In this document: positions 36,285-45,294 of the stretch, piece by piece
Layout of the letters: the number at the start of each line of letters is the position of its first letter
Position numbering within the stretch: position 1 is the stretch's first letter
Assembly (NCBI RefSeq): GCF_003286415.2
Contig: NZ_CP043450.1
Location: forward strand, 7,068,001-7,132,000
Direction: 5' to 3'
Origin: Mucilaginibacter rubeus
GTDB lineage: Bacteria; Bacteroidota; Bacteroidia; Sphingobacteriales; Sphingobacteriaceae
Length of the DNA stretch: 64,000 bases
Made by a program: the position numbers and the translations under genes
Notes under the pieces: generated by a model
The model's input: only the letters and a program-made list of their open reading frames with translations
Told to the model about the DNA's origin: nothing
Databases searched by the model: none

Positions 36285-37157
36285 TTAGTCCTGTTTGCTT
36301 GCACGCGATAAAATTTCCCGTTCCTGTTTACTTAAGCTATTGTAACCCGATTGCGATATTTTATCTAAAATACGGTCGATCTCTTCCTGACGGGGATAAT
36401 CAGACGCGTTTTTACCCATATTATTGGAAACTACCTTTAGCTTGGGTTTAGACTTAAATAATTTAGTTATTCCGCCTATCCAATCATGCCCTTTTTGCAG
36501 TTGTTTAATATACACAAATCCAATTAAAGCACCGCCAAGGTGCGCGATTTCGCCGCCTGCGTTTGGCCCTATAATGCTCAGGAAATCAAATACAAGATAA
36601 AACACCACCAGCCATTTTAGCTTTACAGGCCCAATAAACATCAGGGAAATGGTGTAATTGGGCAGTAAGGTTGCCGTAGCCACCACTATCGCCATAACAC
36701 CTGCCGATGCACCGACAATTGAACTAACCTGCGCCGCATTTAAACTTGTAAAAGCAGGAAGCAGGTTTAAAGCCGCTACATAGAACAGCGCGCCGGCCAG
36801 GCCGCCCATTAAATATAAACCTATGGTGCGTTTGTTGCCCAGATACTCTTCAAAAATTTGCCCCATCCAGTACAGCCATAGCATATTAAACAGGATGTGG
36901 AAAATGCTTGCATGCATAAACATGTAGGTAACGGGCGTCCAGAAATGGATAAGTATATTGGGCAAATATGCCGAAAGCTTTAGGTATTTATCAGCGAATA
37001 AATATATGGAGCTATTGCCAAAACCTCTGAATAACTGCTCTAATACCGCGGGAATATTGATAGCCAGGTAAACTATAACATTAATGCCAATAAGCAGGTT
37101 AAGCCTATTGCCGGAGCGAAGCATTTTATACTGGATATTTTGCCAAAGAGTGCTCAT
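36285..37157 (-). CDS. Rhomboid family intramembrane serine protease
   Basis: Six-helix inner-membrane protease, 290 residues. The catalytic dyad is Ser151 (VGASAGV) and His206 (IAHLGGALIGF). The oxyanion-side residues are H82, H87 and N91 (MHASIFHILFN). A soluble C-terminal tail (about 220-290) ends in a helical DUF6576-like segment, LDKISQSGYNSLSKQEREIL. The second rhomboid gene of a tandem, 33 bp after the first; its stop abuts the EEP gene start. Confidence 0.94.
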   Translation of the reverse strand: MSTLWQNIQYKMLRSGNRLNLLIGINVIVYLAINIPAVLEQLFRGFGNSSIYLFADKYLKLSAYLPNILIHFWTPVTYMFMHASIFHILFNMLWLYWMGQIFEEYLGNKRTIGLYLMGGLAGALFYVAALNLLPAFTSLNAAQVSSIVGASAGVMAIVVATATLLPNYTISLMFIGPVKLKWLVVFYLVFDFLSIIGPNAGGEIAHLGGALIGFVYIKQLQKGHDWIGGITKLFKSKPKLKVVSNNMGKNASDYPRQEEIDRILDKISQSGYNSLSKQEREILSRASKQD

Positions 37158-37190
37158 AATAAAGCCGTATTACAAAGATAACTACTGTTA

Positions 37191-37916
37191 TTAATAAAAA
37201 TTGTTTGGTCGTTGTAGTCGCCAGATCTTAACTAATAAAAATCCAATCAATGCTCCCCCGAGATGGGCAAAATGCGCCACCGAATCGCCCGAAAACTGTT
37301 TCACACCTAAAAATAGCTCTACCACTACGTATACCGGTATGATGTATTTAGCCTTGATAGGTACCGGTATAAACAATATCATTAGCTCAAGATTTGGGAA
37401 CAACATGCCAAATGCAATAAGTAAACCAAATATGGCTCCTGACGCACCAACTATAGGTGTGTTATAAATATCAAAAAGTTTTTGCGCATTTGCACCATAT
37501 TCTAAATAAGATGACTGTAGCCCGGGATGATCAATCGTAAAACGGCCTATCAAACTGTGTACTTCTATCGCCTGTACCAATATTTGAAACAAAATGGCAC
37601 CTACACCACACAGAAAATACAGGTTAAGGAATCTTTTATTACCGATGGAATATTCTACAATAGGGCCAAAAGAAAACAAGGCAAACATGTTAAAGAAAAT
37701 GTGGCCCCAACCGCCATGCAGAAACATATATGTAATAAGTTGCCATAGTTTAAAGTAAGGCGAGTTAAAATAAAAGCCGCCTAACAGTGGCACTATTTTA
37801 CTGTCATAAAGTTGCCCGAACAGTATAAATGGCAAAAAGCATATTACATTTATTATCAGCAGGTTTTTAACAACAGGTGTCAGGTTAGCAAAAGGAGATC
37901 TATTGTATCCGTTCAT
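37191..37916 (-). CDS. Rhomboid family intramembrane serine protease, first of tandem pair
   Basis: A six-helix rhomboid of 241 residues. The catalytic residues are Ser159 (VGASGAIFG) and His218 (HFAHLGGALIGF), with H67, H72 and N76 in FLHGGWGHIFFN. It has no soluble C-terminal tail, unlike the neighbouring rhomboid. It lies 17 bp after mutL and 33 bp before the second rhomboid, in an apparent mutL-rhomboid-rhomboid-EEP operon. Confidence 0.94.
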   Translation of the reverse strand: MNGYNRSPFANLTPVVKNLLIINVICFLPFILFGQLYDSKIVPLLGGFYFNSPYFKLWQLITYMFLHGGWGHIFFNMFALFSFGPIVEYSIGNKRFLNLYFLCGVGAILFQILVQAIEVHSLIGRFTIDHPGLQSSYLEYGANAQKLFDIYNTPIVGASGAIFGLLIAFGMLFPNLELMILFIPVPIKAKYIIPVYVVVELFLGVKQFSGDSVAHFAHLGGALIGFLLVKIWRLQRPNNFY

Positions 37917-37933
37917 ATATGTTTAGCCCGGGG

Positions 37934-39793
37934 CTATTTTTCAAATCGTTCAATTAATTCGTTCATAGTAAAGGTACTGATTACGGGCTTACCATTCAAC
38001 GCCTGGTTGGGCGATTCACAAGCAAAAAGCTGGTCGATAAGTTGGTTCATTTCCTCCAGTGATAGCCTGGTGCCTGTTTTAATAGCGCCATTACGGGCCA
38101 GTGAACGGGCAAGGTTATCACGTTTATCTAATTTAAGGATAGCCAAATTGTTTTTAAAACCTTCCAGCAAATGTTCTAAAAGTTCAAGTTCACCTACGTT
38201 ATTTAGCTCTGCTGGGATTCCTTCAACAACTACTGTATTTTTTCCAAACTCGCGGATGTCAAAGCCCAAAGCCCTGATATCAGGCAAAAGTTCTTTCAAT
38301 AACTCAAAATCGGCACCGTTTAGTGTTACCGACTGCGGAAATAAACTTTGCTGGCTTACACCCGAATGGTTTTGTAATTGCAACAAGAAACGCTCGTACA
38401 AAATACGCTCATGCGCGGCCTGCTGGTTAATGAGCATAAAGCCCGATTTAATTTGCGATAGGATAAACCGGTTATGGATCTGGAACAGCTGCCGCTCACT
38501 GGGCTTGCTTACATCCTGCTCATCAACCGCTATGGTTTTTTCCTCGTGTATCTCATGCTGAAAAAGTGTTTCCTTTTTACTGATTTCATAAAGCGTATCC
38601 CAATTTTGCGGAATAGGATCTTTTTTATAACCGCCGCTGTCCCTTAAAAAAGGATGTTCCTGTTTGGGTTTCTCCTCTTTATTGGCAAAAGGGTTAAAGT
38701 TTGGGTTGAAGGAAATAGTAGGCGCGATGATCTCCTCCAATGGTTTTGGAGTGATCAGGTGCTCGATGCTGTTTTCCTGGTCAAAATCTAAACTCGGGGT
38801 AATGTTATATCTTCCTAACGACCGTTTTACTGCCGAACGGATAATGGCGTAAATAGCTTTCTCGTCCTGGTATTTGATTTCAGTTTTAGTGGGGTGCACG
38901 TTGATGTCGATCTTGGACGGATCAATATCGATGAACAGCACATAAAAGGGGAAGCAATCATCCGGTAGTAATTCCTCAAAGGCCGTTGTTACGGCGTGAT
39001 TAAGATAGGAGTCGCGAATGAAGCGGTTATTTACAAAAAAGAATTGTTCGCCCCGGGTTTTACGGGCAAATTCGGGTTTGCCTACAAAGCCGCGAAGTTT
39101 GATGATGGTTGTATCCTCTTCAACCGGTACAAGGCGCTGGTTATAGTTATTACCAAACAGGTGTACAATGCGCTGTTTGAGGGTACTGCCGGGCAGGTGA
39201 TAAACCTCCTGGCTATCATGGTGCAAGGTGAAAAAGATTTGCGGATGCGCCAGGGCTACACGCTGAAACTCGTCTATAATATGGCGCATCTCCACCGGGT
39301 TGCTTTTTAAAAAGTTACGGCGTGCAGGCGTATTATAAAACAGGTTTTTGACGGAGATTGATGTGCCGGTGTTAGCTGCACAAGGCTCCTGACTGATTAC
39401 CTCCGAACCTTCGATAGTTATACAACTGCCCAGTTCGTCTTCATGGCGGCGGGTTTTAAGCTCAACCTGGGCAATAGCCGCGATTGATGCCATAGCCTCG
39501 CCCCTGAAACCCATGGTACGGATGGCAAACAGGTCATCGGCCTTGCGTATTTTTGAGGTTGCATGGCGCTCAAAGCACATGCGGGCATCAGTAAGGCTCA
39601 TGCCGCAGCCATTATCAATAACCTGTATCAGCGATTTACCGGCATCCTTAATAATAAGCTGGATCTTGTCTGCACCTGCATCAATAGCGTTTTCAACCAA
39701 TTCTTTTACTGCAGAGGCCGGTCGCTGAACTACTTCGCCCGCGGCAATCTGGTTGGCAACGGCATCCGGTAAAAGCTGTATAATATCTGACAT
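37934..39793 (-). CDS. mutL: DNA mismatch repair protein MutL
   Basis: Mismatch repair ATPase of 619 residues. The GHKL N-terminal domain is intact: ENAIDAGADKI, DNGCGM and GFRGEAMASIAAI. The C-terminal dimerisation domain keeps its fold, but all three motifs of the endonuclease-type proteins are altered: near residue 452 the sequence is NQQAAHERILYE instead of DQHA-x2-E-x4-E, near 567 it is ARNGAIK instead of ACRxAIK, and near 598 it is ALNGKP instead of CPHGRP. It therefore probably lacks nicking activity. First gene of the operon. Confidence 0.95.
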   Translation of the reverse strand: MSDIIQLLPDAVANQIAAGEVVQRPASAVKELVENAIDAGADKIQLIIKDAGKSLIQVIDNGCGMSLTDARMCFERHATSKIRKADDLFAIRTMGFRGEAMASIAAIAQVELKTRRHEDELGSCITIEGSEVISQEPCAANTGTSISVKNLFYNTPARRNFLKSNPVEMRHIIDEFQRVALAHPQIFFTLHHDSQEVYHLPGSTLKQRIVHLFGNNYNQRLVPVEEDTTIIKLRGFVGKPEFARKTRGEQFFFVNNRFIRDSYLNHAVTTAFEELLPDDCFPFYVLFIDIDPSKIDINVHPTKTEIKYQDEKAIYAIIRSAVKRSLGRYNITPSLDFDQENSIEHLITPKPLEEIIAPTISFNPNFNPFANKEEKPKQEHPFLRDSGGYKKDPIPQNWDTLYEISKKETLFQHEIHEEKTIAVDEQDVSKPSERQLFQIHNRFILSQIKSGFMLINQQAAHERILYERFLLQLQNHSGVSQQSLFPQSVTLNGADFELLKELLPDIRALGFDIREFGKNTVVVEGIPAELNNVGELELLEHLLEGFKNNLAILKLDKRDNLARSLARNGAIKTGTRLSLEEMNQLIDQLFACESPNQALNGKPVISTFTMNELIERFEK

Positions 39794-39875
39794 CTAAAAA
39801 AAATTCCCTTCAATTTCTATTTCGATGCTAAATTAAATATTTGATGGCATAACTTTATCATTGGATAGTTGTATA

Positions 39876-39883
39876 TACTTTTG
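39876..39883 (+). promoter_or_regulatory. Candidate -7 element of the amidohydrolase gene
   Basis: TACTTTTG matches TAnnTTTG and lies 37 bp before the ATG at 39921. No convincing TTTG at 20 bp was found. Confidence 0.45.
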
Positions 39884-39920
39884 CGGTTTGTTACAATTAC
39901 AATAAACATACAATTACTTT

Positions 39921-41552
39921 ATGAAGAGACTATTGCCCGCGCTGCTATTACTGGCAGCAGCCTGCAAACAGAAGGAATACAATGCCGATATGCTGGTGAA
40001 AAACGCGGTTGTTTATACCGTTGACAGTAATTTTACAACAGCAAGCGCATTTGTAGTAAGTGGAGGAAAAATACTTGCAGTAGGCAATGCCGATTCTCTT
40101 GAACAACAATACAATGCCCGCGAAGTGCTTGACGTGCAAGGCGCCGCGGTTTACCCCGGCTTCATTGACGCACATGCGCATTTTTATGAATATGGGATGG
40201 GCCTGCAGGAGGTAAACCTGGTGGGTACACATAGCTGGCCGGAAATTATCGACTCGGTAAAAACATATTCCGAGCGCAATACCGATGGCTGGATCATTGG
40301 TAATGGCTGGGATCAAAACGATTGGACAAACAAGCATTTTCCTGATAAAGCCAAGCTGGACTCATTGTTCCCGGTGCGCCCCGTGATACTTAGTCGTGTT
40401 GACGGTCATGCTGCTATAGCTAACCAGGCGGCGCTGAATATTGCCGGTGTTAAACCCGGACAAACCATTAACGGTGGAGAGATAGAAACCAATAACGGGA
40501 AGCTTACCGGCATACTGGTTGATAACGCGGTAGGCATTGTTACCCGCAAAATTCCGGAACCTACATCTGCTATGGTTGATACCGCCCTGCTTTCGGCACA
40601 AAGCAATTGTTTTGCTGTTGGCTTAACTACGGTTGATGATTGCGGGTTACCCTATACCATGGTAAATACCATTAACGAACTACAGCATAAAGGCGATTTG
40701 AAAATGCGCATGTATGTGATGCTGGCCGACAGGCAGGAAAATTACGATTATCTTTTTAAGCATGGTATTATCAAAACCCCTCATTTAAATGTAAGGGCTT
40801 TTAAAGTTTATGCTGATGGCGCCCTGGGTTCAAGAGGGGCTTGCCTGCTGAAACCCTATGCCGACTCGGCCAAATGGAACGGCTTTTTGCTGAGCAATCC
40901 TAAACATTTTGAAGAAATAGCGCCCAAAATAGCAGCCCATGGTTTCCAGATGTGTACACATGCCATCGGCGACTCGGCCGTGCGTGTGATGCTTAAAATT
41001 TATGCTGCTAACCTAAAAGGTAAAAATGATTTGAGGTGGAGGATTGAACACTCGCAAATTGTATCCCCGCAGGATATTGATAAGTTTGGTGAATACAGCG
41101 TAATACCATCGGTACAGCCTACGCACGCTACATCTGATATGTATTGGGCCGGAAAAAGATTAGGAAATGAAAGGCTTAAAACCGCTTATGCTTATAAACA
41201 ATTGCTGAAGCAAAACGGCTGGATTCCGTTGGGTACCGATTTCCCGGTTGAGAATATTAACCCGCTTTATACGTTTTATGCAGCGGTTGAACGTAAAGAT
41301 TTGAAAGGCTTTCCTGAAGGTGGTTTCCAGTCCGAAAATGCATTGAGCCGGATTGAAGCCCTAAAAGGTATGACCATCTGGGCTGCCAAAGCCAATTTTG
41401 AAGAAAAGGAGAAAGGCAGCATTGAGCCCGGCAAGTATGCCGACTTTGTGATTTTGAATAAAGACATCATGAAAGTAAAAGGCAGCGAGATCCCGACAAC
41501 CAAAGTGACAAAAACCTATATAAACGGAGTTAAAGTATATGATAAAAAATAA
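39921..41552 (+). CDS. YtcJ-like amidohydrolase lipoprotein
   Basis: Envelope lipoprotein (lipobox LAAAC, Cys15) of 543 residues in the amidohydrolase 3 family. The metal-binding motif is GFIDAHAHFYEYG; GWIIGNGWDQNDW, the later HAIGDSAVRVML, WRIEHSQIV and GTDFPVENINP are all family marks. Members hydrolyse amide or ester bonds in unknown substrates; the well-studied relative acts on N-substituted formamides. The stop is overlapped by 14 bp by the next gene, so the two are coupled. Confidence 0.92.
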   Translation: MKRLLPALLLLAAACKQKEYNADMLVKNAVVYTVDSNFTTASAFVVSGGKILAVGNADSLEQQYNAREVLDVQGAAVYPGFIDAHAHFYEYGMGLQEVNLVGTHSWPEIIDSVKTYSERNTDGWIIGNGWDQNDWTNKHFPDKAKLDSLFPVRPVILSRVDGHAAIANQAALNIAGVKPGQTINGGEIETNNGKLTGILVDNAVGIVTRKIPEPTSAMVDTALLSAQSNCFAVGLTTVDDCGLPYTMVNTINELQHKGDLKMRMYVMLADRQENYDYLFKHGIIKTPHLNVRAFKVYADGALGSRGACLLKPYADSAKWNGFLLSNPKHFEEIAPKIAAHGFQMCTHAIGDSAVRVMLKIYAANLKGKNDLRWRIEHSQIVSPQDIDKFGEYSVIPSVQPTHATSDMYWAGKRLGNERLKTAYAYKQLLKQNGWIPLGTDFPVENINPLYTFYAAVERKDLKGFPEGGFQSENALSRIEALKGMTIWAAKANFEEKEKGSIEPGKYADFVILNKDIMKVKGSEIPTTKVTKTYINGVKVYDKK

Positions 41553-43356
41553 ATGGGGGCGTGTTCCTTTAGTACTACTGGGCTTTGCATTATTTAATAA
41601 CGCTTGCGCGCAAAATCCGCCATTAACAGGGCAGGCCTTCATTGCCGAAGAAAGACTGGTTGGTAACTCAACCGTACTGCTTAATAATGCCTCTTATTTA
41701 ATTCCCCTTCAAAAACTGGAGGATTTAAAAATAGCCAGCGTACATTTCAGTAATCAGTATACTGCTGTTTTTGATAGCCTGTTGAATAAATATAACAAGG
41801 TTGATCTGTTTGACGGCAACGCTTATTCAGGCAATAAAACACTGGCCAACCTCACGTCCGACCTGAAGTTTTATAATACCATTATAGTGCAAGTAAATGA
41901 TGCCGATCTGAGCAACCCGGATCTGATAGATTTTATCAGTTCTAATCAAAAAAATAAAAATGTAATTGTAGCCGCTTTTGGCAATGGTGCTGTTTTGGGC
42001 AAGCTTGATGCTGTTACCGCCCCGGTAATTTGGACGGAGCGGGTATCGCAGGTATCGGCCATGTATAGCGCAGAAGCCATCTTTGGTGGGATAGGCATCT
42101 CGCAAAAGCTAACCAAAAATTACAGCTCTGTTTATAAAACGGGCATGGGTTTTATTACCGATAAAACCAGGCTGCAATATACTGTACCTGAAGAAGCTGG
42201 TATTAATGCCGCCAACCTGCAGGGCATTGACAATATCGCGCAGGAAGCTATCCGTGAACATGCTACCCCGGGTTGCGTTGTACTGGTAGCCAAAGATGGC
42301 AAGGTGATATTTAACAAAGCCTACGGGTATCATACCTATGATAATGTAATCCCCGATAAACTTACCGATATTTTTGATCTGGCCTCCATGACCAAGGTGT
42401 CAGCCACTACTATGGAAGTTATGCAGCTTACCGATCAGGGTAAGTTAAGCCTGGAGAAAACCCTTGGCGATTATATTCCGCTGGCGCGTAAAAGCAATAA
42501 GAACGATATTCAGATCCGCGAAGTGCTTATGCACCAGGCCGGTTTGATCCCGGATATCAAATCGTTTGAAAAGGTAAAACCTACGGATCATAGCACCGAT
42601 TCATCAGCCGCTTATCCTACCAAAGTATCGGATCATTATTATTTGCGAAAAGATTATTACAAAGACATAATGTTTCCCGAGATGTTGAGCTCGCCGCTAA
42701 AAACGCGCGGACAATACGTGTACAGCGATGTGAGCATGCTGTTTATGCAGGAGGTAGTAGAAAATATTACCGCGGTGCCAATCAACGTGTATGTGCAGCA
42801 GCATTTTTATAACCCGCTGGGCATGCAAACTGCAGGTTTTTTGCCACTGTACCGTTTTTCGCCGGATAGGATAGTGCCTACCGAAAATGACAAGGAATAC
42901 CGCATGTCATTGCTTGATGGTTATGTGCATGACCCAACGGCCGCACTTTTAGGTGGAGTTGCCGGGCATGCCGGTTTATTTGGCAGCGCCAATGATGTTG
43001 CCATACTGTATCAAATGGTTTTAAACCGGGGTAGCTATGGCGGTACACAATATTTTAAGCCAGAGGTGGTTGATTTGTTTACCTCCAAACAATCGCCGGT
43101 GAGCCGCCGTGGTTTGGGCTTTGATCGCTGGGATCCGATAGCCGATAGGCATTACCCATCAAAACTGGCATCAGACCAGGCTTATGGTCATACTGGTTTT
43201 ACAGGTACATGCATCTGGGTAGATCCGAAATATAACCTGGTTTATGTATTCCTGTCAAACCGTGTAAACCCGTCGGTAGCCAGCAAATTGCTGAGCCTTA
43301 ACATAAGGCCGAGGATTCAGGATGTGGTGTATGAAGCGATAGGTAAAGGCTTGTAA
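41539..43356 (+). CDS. Serine beta-lactamase-like hydrolase with GH3 C-terminal-like N-terminal domain
   Basis: A 605-residue exported protein (signal ends near ACAQ, residue 25; Cys in NNAC could also be a lipid site). Residues about 40-210 resemble the C-terminal domain of glycoside hydrolase family 3 (STVLLNNASYLIPLQKL...). The rest is a serine hydrolase of the beta-lactamase/PBP fold, with SMTK at about 283-286, YSD near 395 and GHTGFTG near 550. In many relatives a complete GH3 catalytic domain precedes these parts; here it is missing. Possibly acts on peptidoglycan fragments. Coupled by a 14-bp overlap to the amidohydrolase. Confidence 0.88.
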   Translation: MIKNKWGRVPLVLLGFALFNNACAQNPPLTGQAFIAEERLVGNSTVLLNNASYLIPLQKLEDLKIASVHFSNQYTAVFDSLLNKYNKVDLFDGNAYSGNKTLANLTSDLKFYNTIIVQVNDADLSNPDLIDFISSNQKNKNVIVAAFGNGAVLGKLDAVTAPVIWTERVSQVSAMYSAEAIFGGIGISQKLTKNYSSVYKTGMGFITDKTRLQYTVPEEAGINAANLQGIDNIAQEAIREHATPGCVVLVAKDGKVIFNKAYGYHTYDNVIPDKLTDIFDLASMTKVSATTMEVMQLTDQGKLSLEKTLGDYIPLARKSNKNDIQIREVLMHQAGLIPDIKSFEKVKPTDHSTDSSAAYPTKVSDHYYLRKDYYKDIMFPEMLSSPLKTRGQYVYSDVSMLFMQEVVENITAVPINVYVQQHFYNPLGMQTAGFLPLYRFSPDRIVPTENDKEYRMSLLDGYVHDPTAALLGGVAGHAGLFGSANDVAILYQMVLNRGSYGGTQYFKPEVVDLFTSKQSPVSRRGLGFDRWDPIADRHYPSKLASDQAYGHTGFTGTCIWVDPKYNLVYVFLSNRVNPSVASKLLSLNIRPRIQDVVYEAIGKGL

Positions 43357-43378
43357 GAACAGGCAATAATATTAATAA

Positions 43379-43462
43379 GCGTCATTGCGAGGCACGAAGC
43401 AATCCCCTATTAGCAGGTCCGCCCTGTATAGTTTGAGATTGCTTCGTGCCTCGCAATGACGC
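43379..43462. repeat. Palindromic dispersed repeat, copy B
   Basis: The same arms as copy A (GCGTCATTGCGAGGCACGAA and its complement). The core reads as the reverse complement of the copy A core with a few substitutions, so the element lies in the opposite orientation. It is placed 22 bp after the serine hydrolase stop and is likely to end that transcript. Confidence 0.85.
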
Positions 43463-43555
43463 GTTTGTCTTTTAAGCTTTTATAACGACGTCTAAAAATA
43501 AAGTCTTAACTTTATTTAATTCCGAAATCGAACATCCGTAATCCCAAATCAAACG

Positions 43556-44362
43556 ATGCGCTATTTCACCATTCAGCCTCCGGCCGAGCTTGAACTTTAT
43601 GTAAGGTTTTACTGGGTGCTTGAACATGAGCTTGGGGCTGATGAGCCGTCATATATTTACCGCTCCGTAGCTGATGGCTGCACCGAAATGGTGTTTCATT
43701 ATCGCTCGATGTTTGATGAGTTGGGGAATAAAAACGGCGAAAATGCAGGTCCGTCGGGTATTCAGTTTCAAACCACACAATACCGGCGTTTTATTACAAC
43801 GGAAAGCTTTGGCATTTTCGGCGCATATATTTATCCTTTCGCTGTGCCTTGTTTCTTTAATATTCCAAGCAGCCAAACCAGTAACCTTGCTTTTGATTTT
43901 GATACTTTTTTAAACAAGCCCGGCCGGGAATTGGAAGAACGAATTATGCTGGCGGCCGATAACTATAAGCGCGCGGAAATTCTATCCGAATTTTTAATAG
44001 CCCGATTACGTCGAAATGTATTAAAAGATAATCGAATGGCTACTGCGATCAGGGATGTGATCCATAATAAACAGTATAGAACGGTTACCCAATTGGCCGA
44101 TGCTTATAATTTATCTGCAAGGCAATTTGATCGTAAGTTTAAGGAATACGCGGGTTTTAACCCAAAAACTTATATGCGGCTGGTTCGGCTGCAGGACGCG
44201 TTGCGACAATACAATACCGATAAATCACTAACACAGATAGCTATGGAATGTGGATATTATGATCAGTCGCACTTTATTCATGATGTAAAAGAGTTTACGG
44301 GCTACCATCCGGGCTTTTACTTTTCGGGGAAAGCCGAGGGAACAGAATACCGGAATATATAA
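43556..44362 (+). CDS. AraC-family transcriptional regulator, DUF6597 type
   Basis: A 268-residue regulator. The N-terminal domain (about 1-140) begins MRYFTIQPPAELELYVRFYW, typical of DUF6597 sensors. The C-terminal AraC DNA-binding domain (about 160-260) has two helix-turn-helix units: TVTQLADAYNLSARQFDRKFKEYAGFNPKTY and SLTQIAMECGYYDQSHFIHDVKEFTGYHP. It stands 64 bp before a VOC protein gene that has its own promoter-like element. Ligand and target unknown. Confidence 0.9.
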   Translation: MRYFTIQPPAELELYVRFYWVLEHELGADEPSYIYRSVADGCTEMVFHYRSMFDELGNKNGENAGPSGIQFQTTQYRRFITTESFGIFGAYIYPFAVPCFFNIPSSQTSNLAFDFDTFLNKPGRELEERIMLAADNYKRAEILSEFLIARLRRNVLKDNRMATAIRDVIHNKQYRTVTQLADAYNLSARQFDRKFKEYAGFNPKTYMRLVRLQDALRQYNTDKSLTQIAMECGYYDQSHFIHDVKEFTGYHPGFYFSGKAEGTEYRNI

Positions 44363-44399
44363 TGTCCGGTTTTTACAATTTTAAGAATTGGGAGAGGCC

Positions 44400-44407
44400 T
44401 AATTTTG
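44400..44407 (+). promoter_or_regulatory. Candidate -7 element of the VOC gene
   Basis: TAATTTTG matches TAnnTTTG, 19 bp before the ATG at 44427. Confidence 0.4.
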
Positions 44408-44426
44408 AGTAAAATATCAACAAGCT

Positions 44427-44807
44427 ATGGCAACAATAAACATTCCCGAAAATTACCAGGCAGTAATGCCTTACCTCATCGTTAAAAACGCCGCCCAATT
44501 TATAGCCTTTACCCAAAAAGTTTTCGGCGCGACGGAGCAGTTTAAAACCATGCGCGATGAGCATACCATTATGCACGCCGAGGTGAACATTAATGGCAGC
44601 ACCATTATGTTTGCCGATGCTACCGAAACCTATCATCAGCAAAACGCCGGTATGTTTGTATACGTTGAAAGCTGCGACGAAACCTACCAGAAAGCACTCG
44701 ACAATGGTGCGGAAAGTATTATACCCCCGGCCGATCAGTCATACGGTAGAAGCGCTGGTGTAAAAGATTCGTTTGGGAATACCTGGTGGATTACTAATCC
44801 GTTGTAA
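44427..44807 (+). CDS. VOC/glyoxalase family protein (PhnB-like)
   Basis: A 126-residue protein of the vicinal oxygen chelate fold, PhnB-like. It has paired beta-alpha-beta-beta-beta units, with MPYLIVKNAAQFIAFTQKVFGA at the start, MHAEVNINGSTIMFAD in the first half and a C-terminal DSFGNTWWI. These proteins bind a metal and a small molecule; the reaction here is unknown. It follows the AraC regulator. Confidence 0.88.
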   Translation: MATINIPENYQAVMPYLIVKNAAQFIAFTQKVFGATEQFKTMRDEHTIMHAEVNINGSTIMFADATETYHQQNAGMFVYVESCDETYQKALDNGAESIIPPADQSYGRSAGVKDSFGNTWWITNPL

Positions 44808-44814
44808 GAAACAT

Positions 44815-45192
44815 TTAGTCGCCCATTAACTCATAGATCTCGACAGATTGTTTATCGGTACTTAACGCGATGACAGCGTATAAATCTCCTTTTTTAGGGA
44901 TCCGGTAGTACCAGGAGCCTGCCCTGTTTTGGATAAAAGTCGTGAATTGCGAGTAGTATTTATGCTCGAACGGATATAATTTGAAGATCTGCTCTCCCTC
45001 GCTTTTATCAACCATAATATGGGCGTACCATTGAAAATGATCGTTCCTGACCGATTTTATTTTATAGTGATTAGCGTGGGTATAAGCGCTGATCTGGTTG
45101 TCGTCGAATCTCGAAGCTTCGTAATATATATAGCTAAATAATGCAACAAAAAATAAGACAAAGCAAAGTAAAAGGACTTGGATTTTATTCAT
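44815..45192 (-). CDS. Small membrane-anchored hypothetical protein
   Basis: A 125-residue protein with one N-terminal transmembrane helix (about 5-25) and a soluble domain of beta strands outside. No family recognised. Its stop lies 8 bp from the stop of the VOC gene, so the two genes converge. It could be a small protein of the envelope. Confidence 0.55.
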   Translation of the reverse strand: MNKIQVLLLCFVLFFVALFSYIYYEASRFDDNQISAYTHANHYKIKSVRNDHFQWYAHIMVDKSEGEQIFKLYPFEHKYYSQFTTFIQNRAGSWYYRIPKKGDLYAVIALSTDKQSVEIYELMGD

Positions 45193-45294
45193 GTTTAAGG
45201 CCGGGTTTAGGGCACTAAAATATCAAATTGCTTTTTATAAAATAATTTATGGAAATTAACATCGCGCCTGCATCTTATCCATAAATTATCAACT

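Noticed and set aside
37812..38561. 249-residue open frame on the plus strand
   Set aside because: It is antisense to mutL, Ser/Cys/Lys-rich, and has no protein family features.
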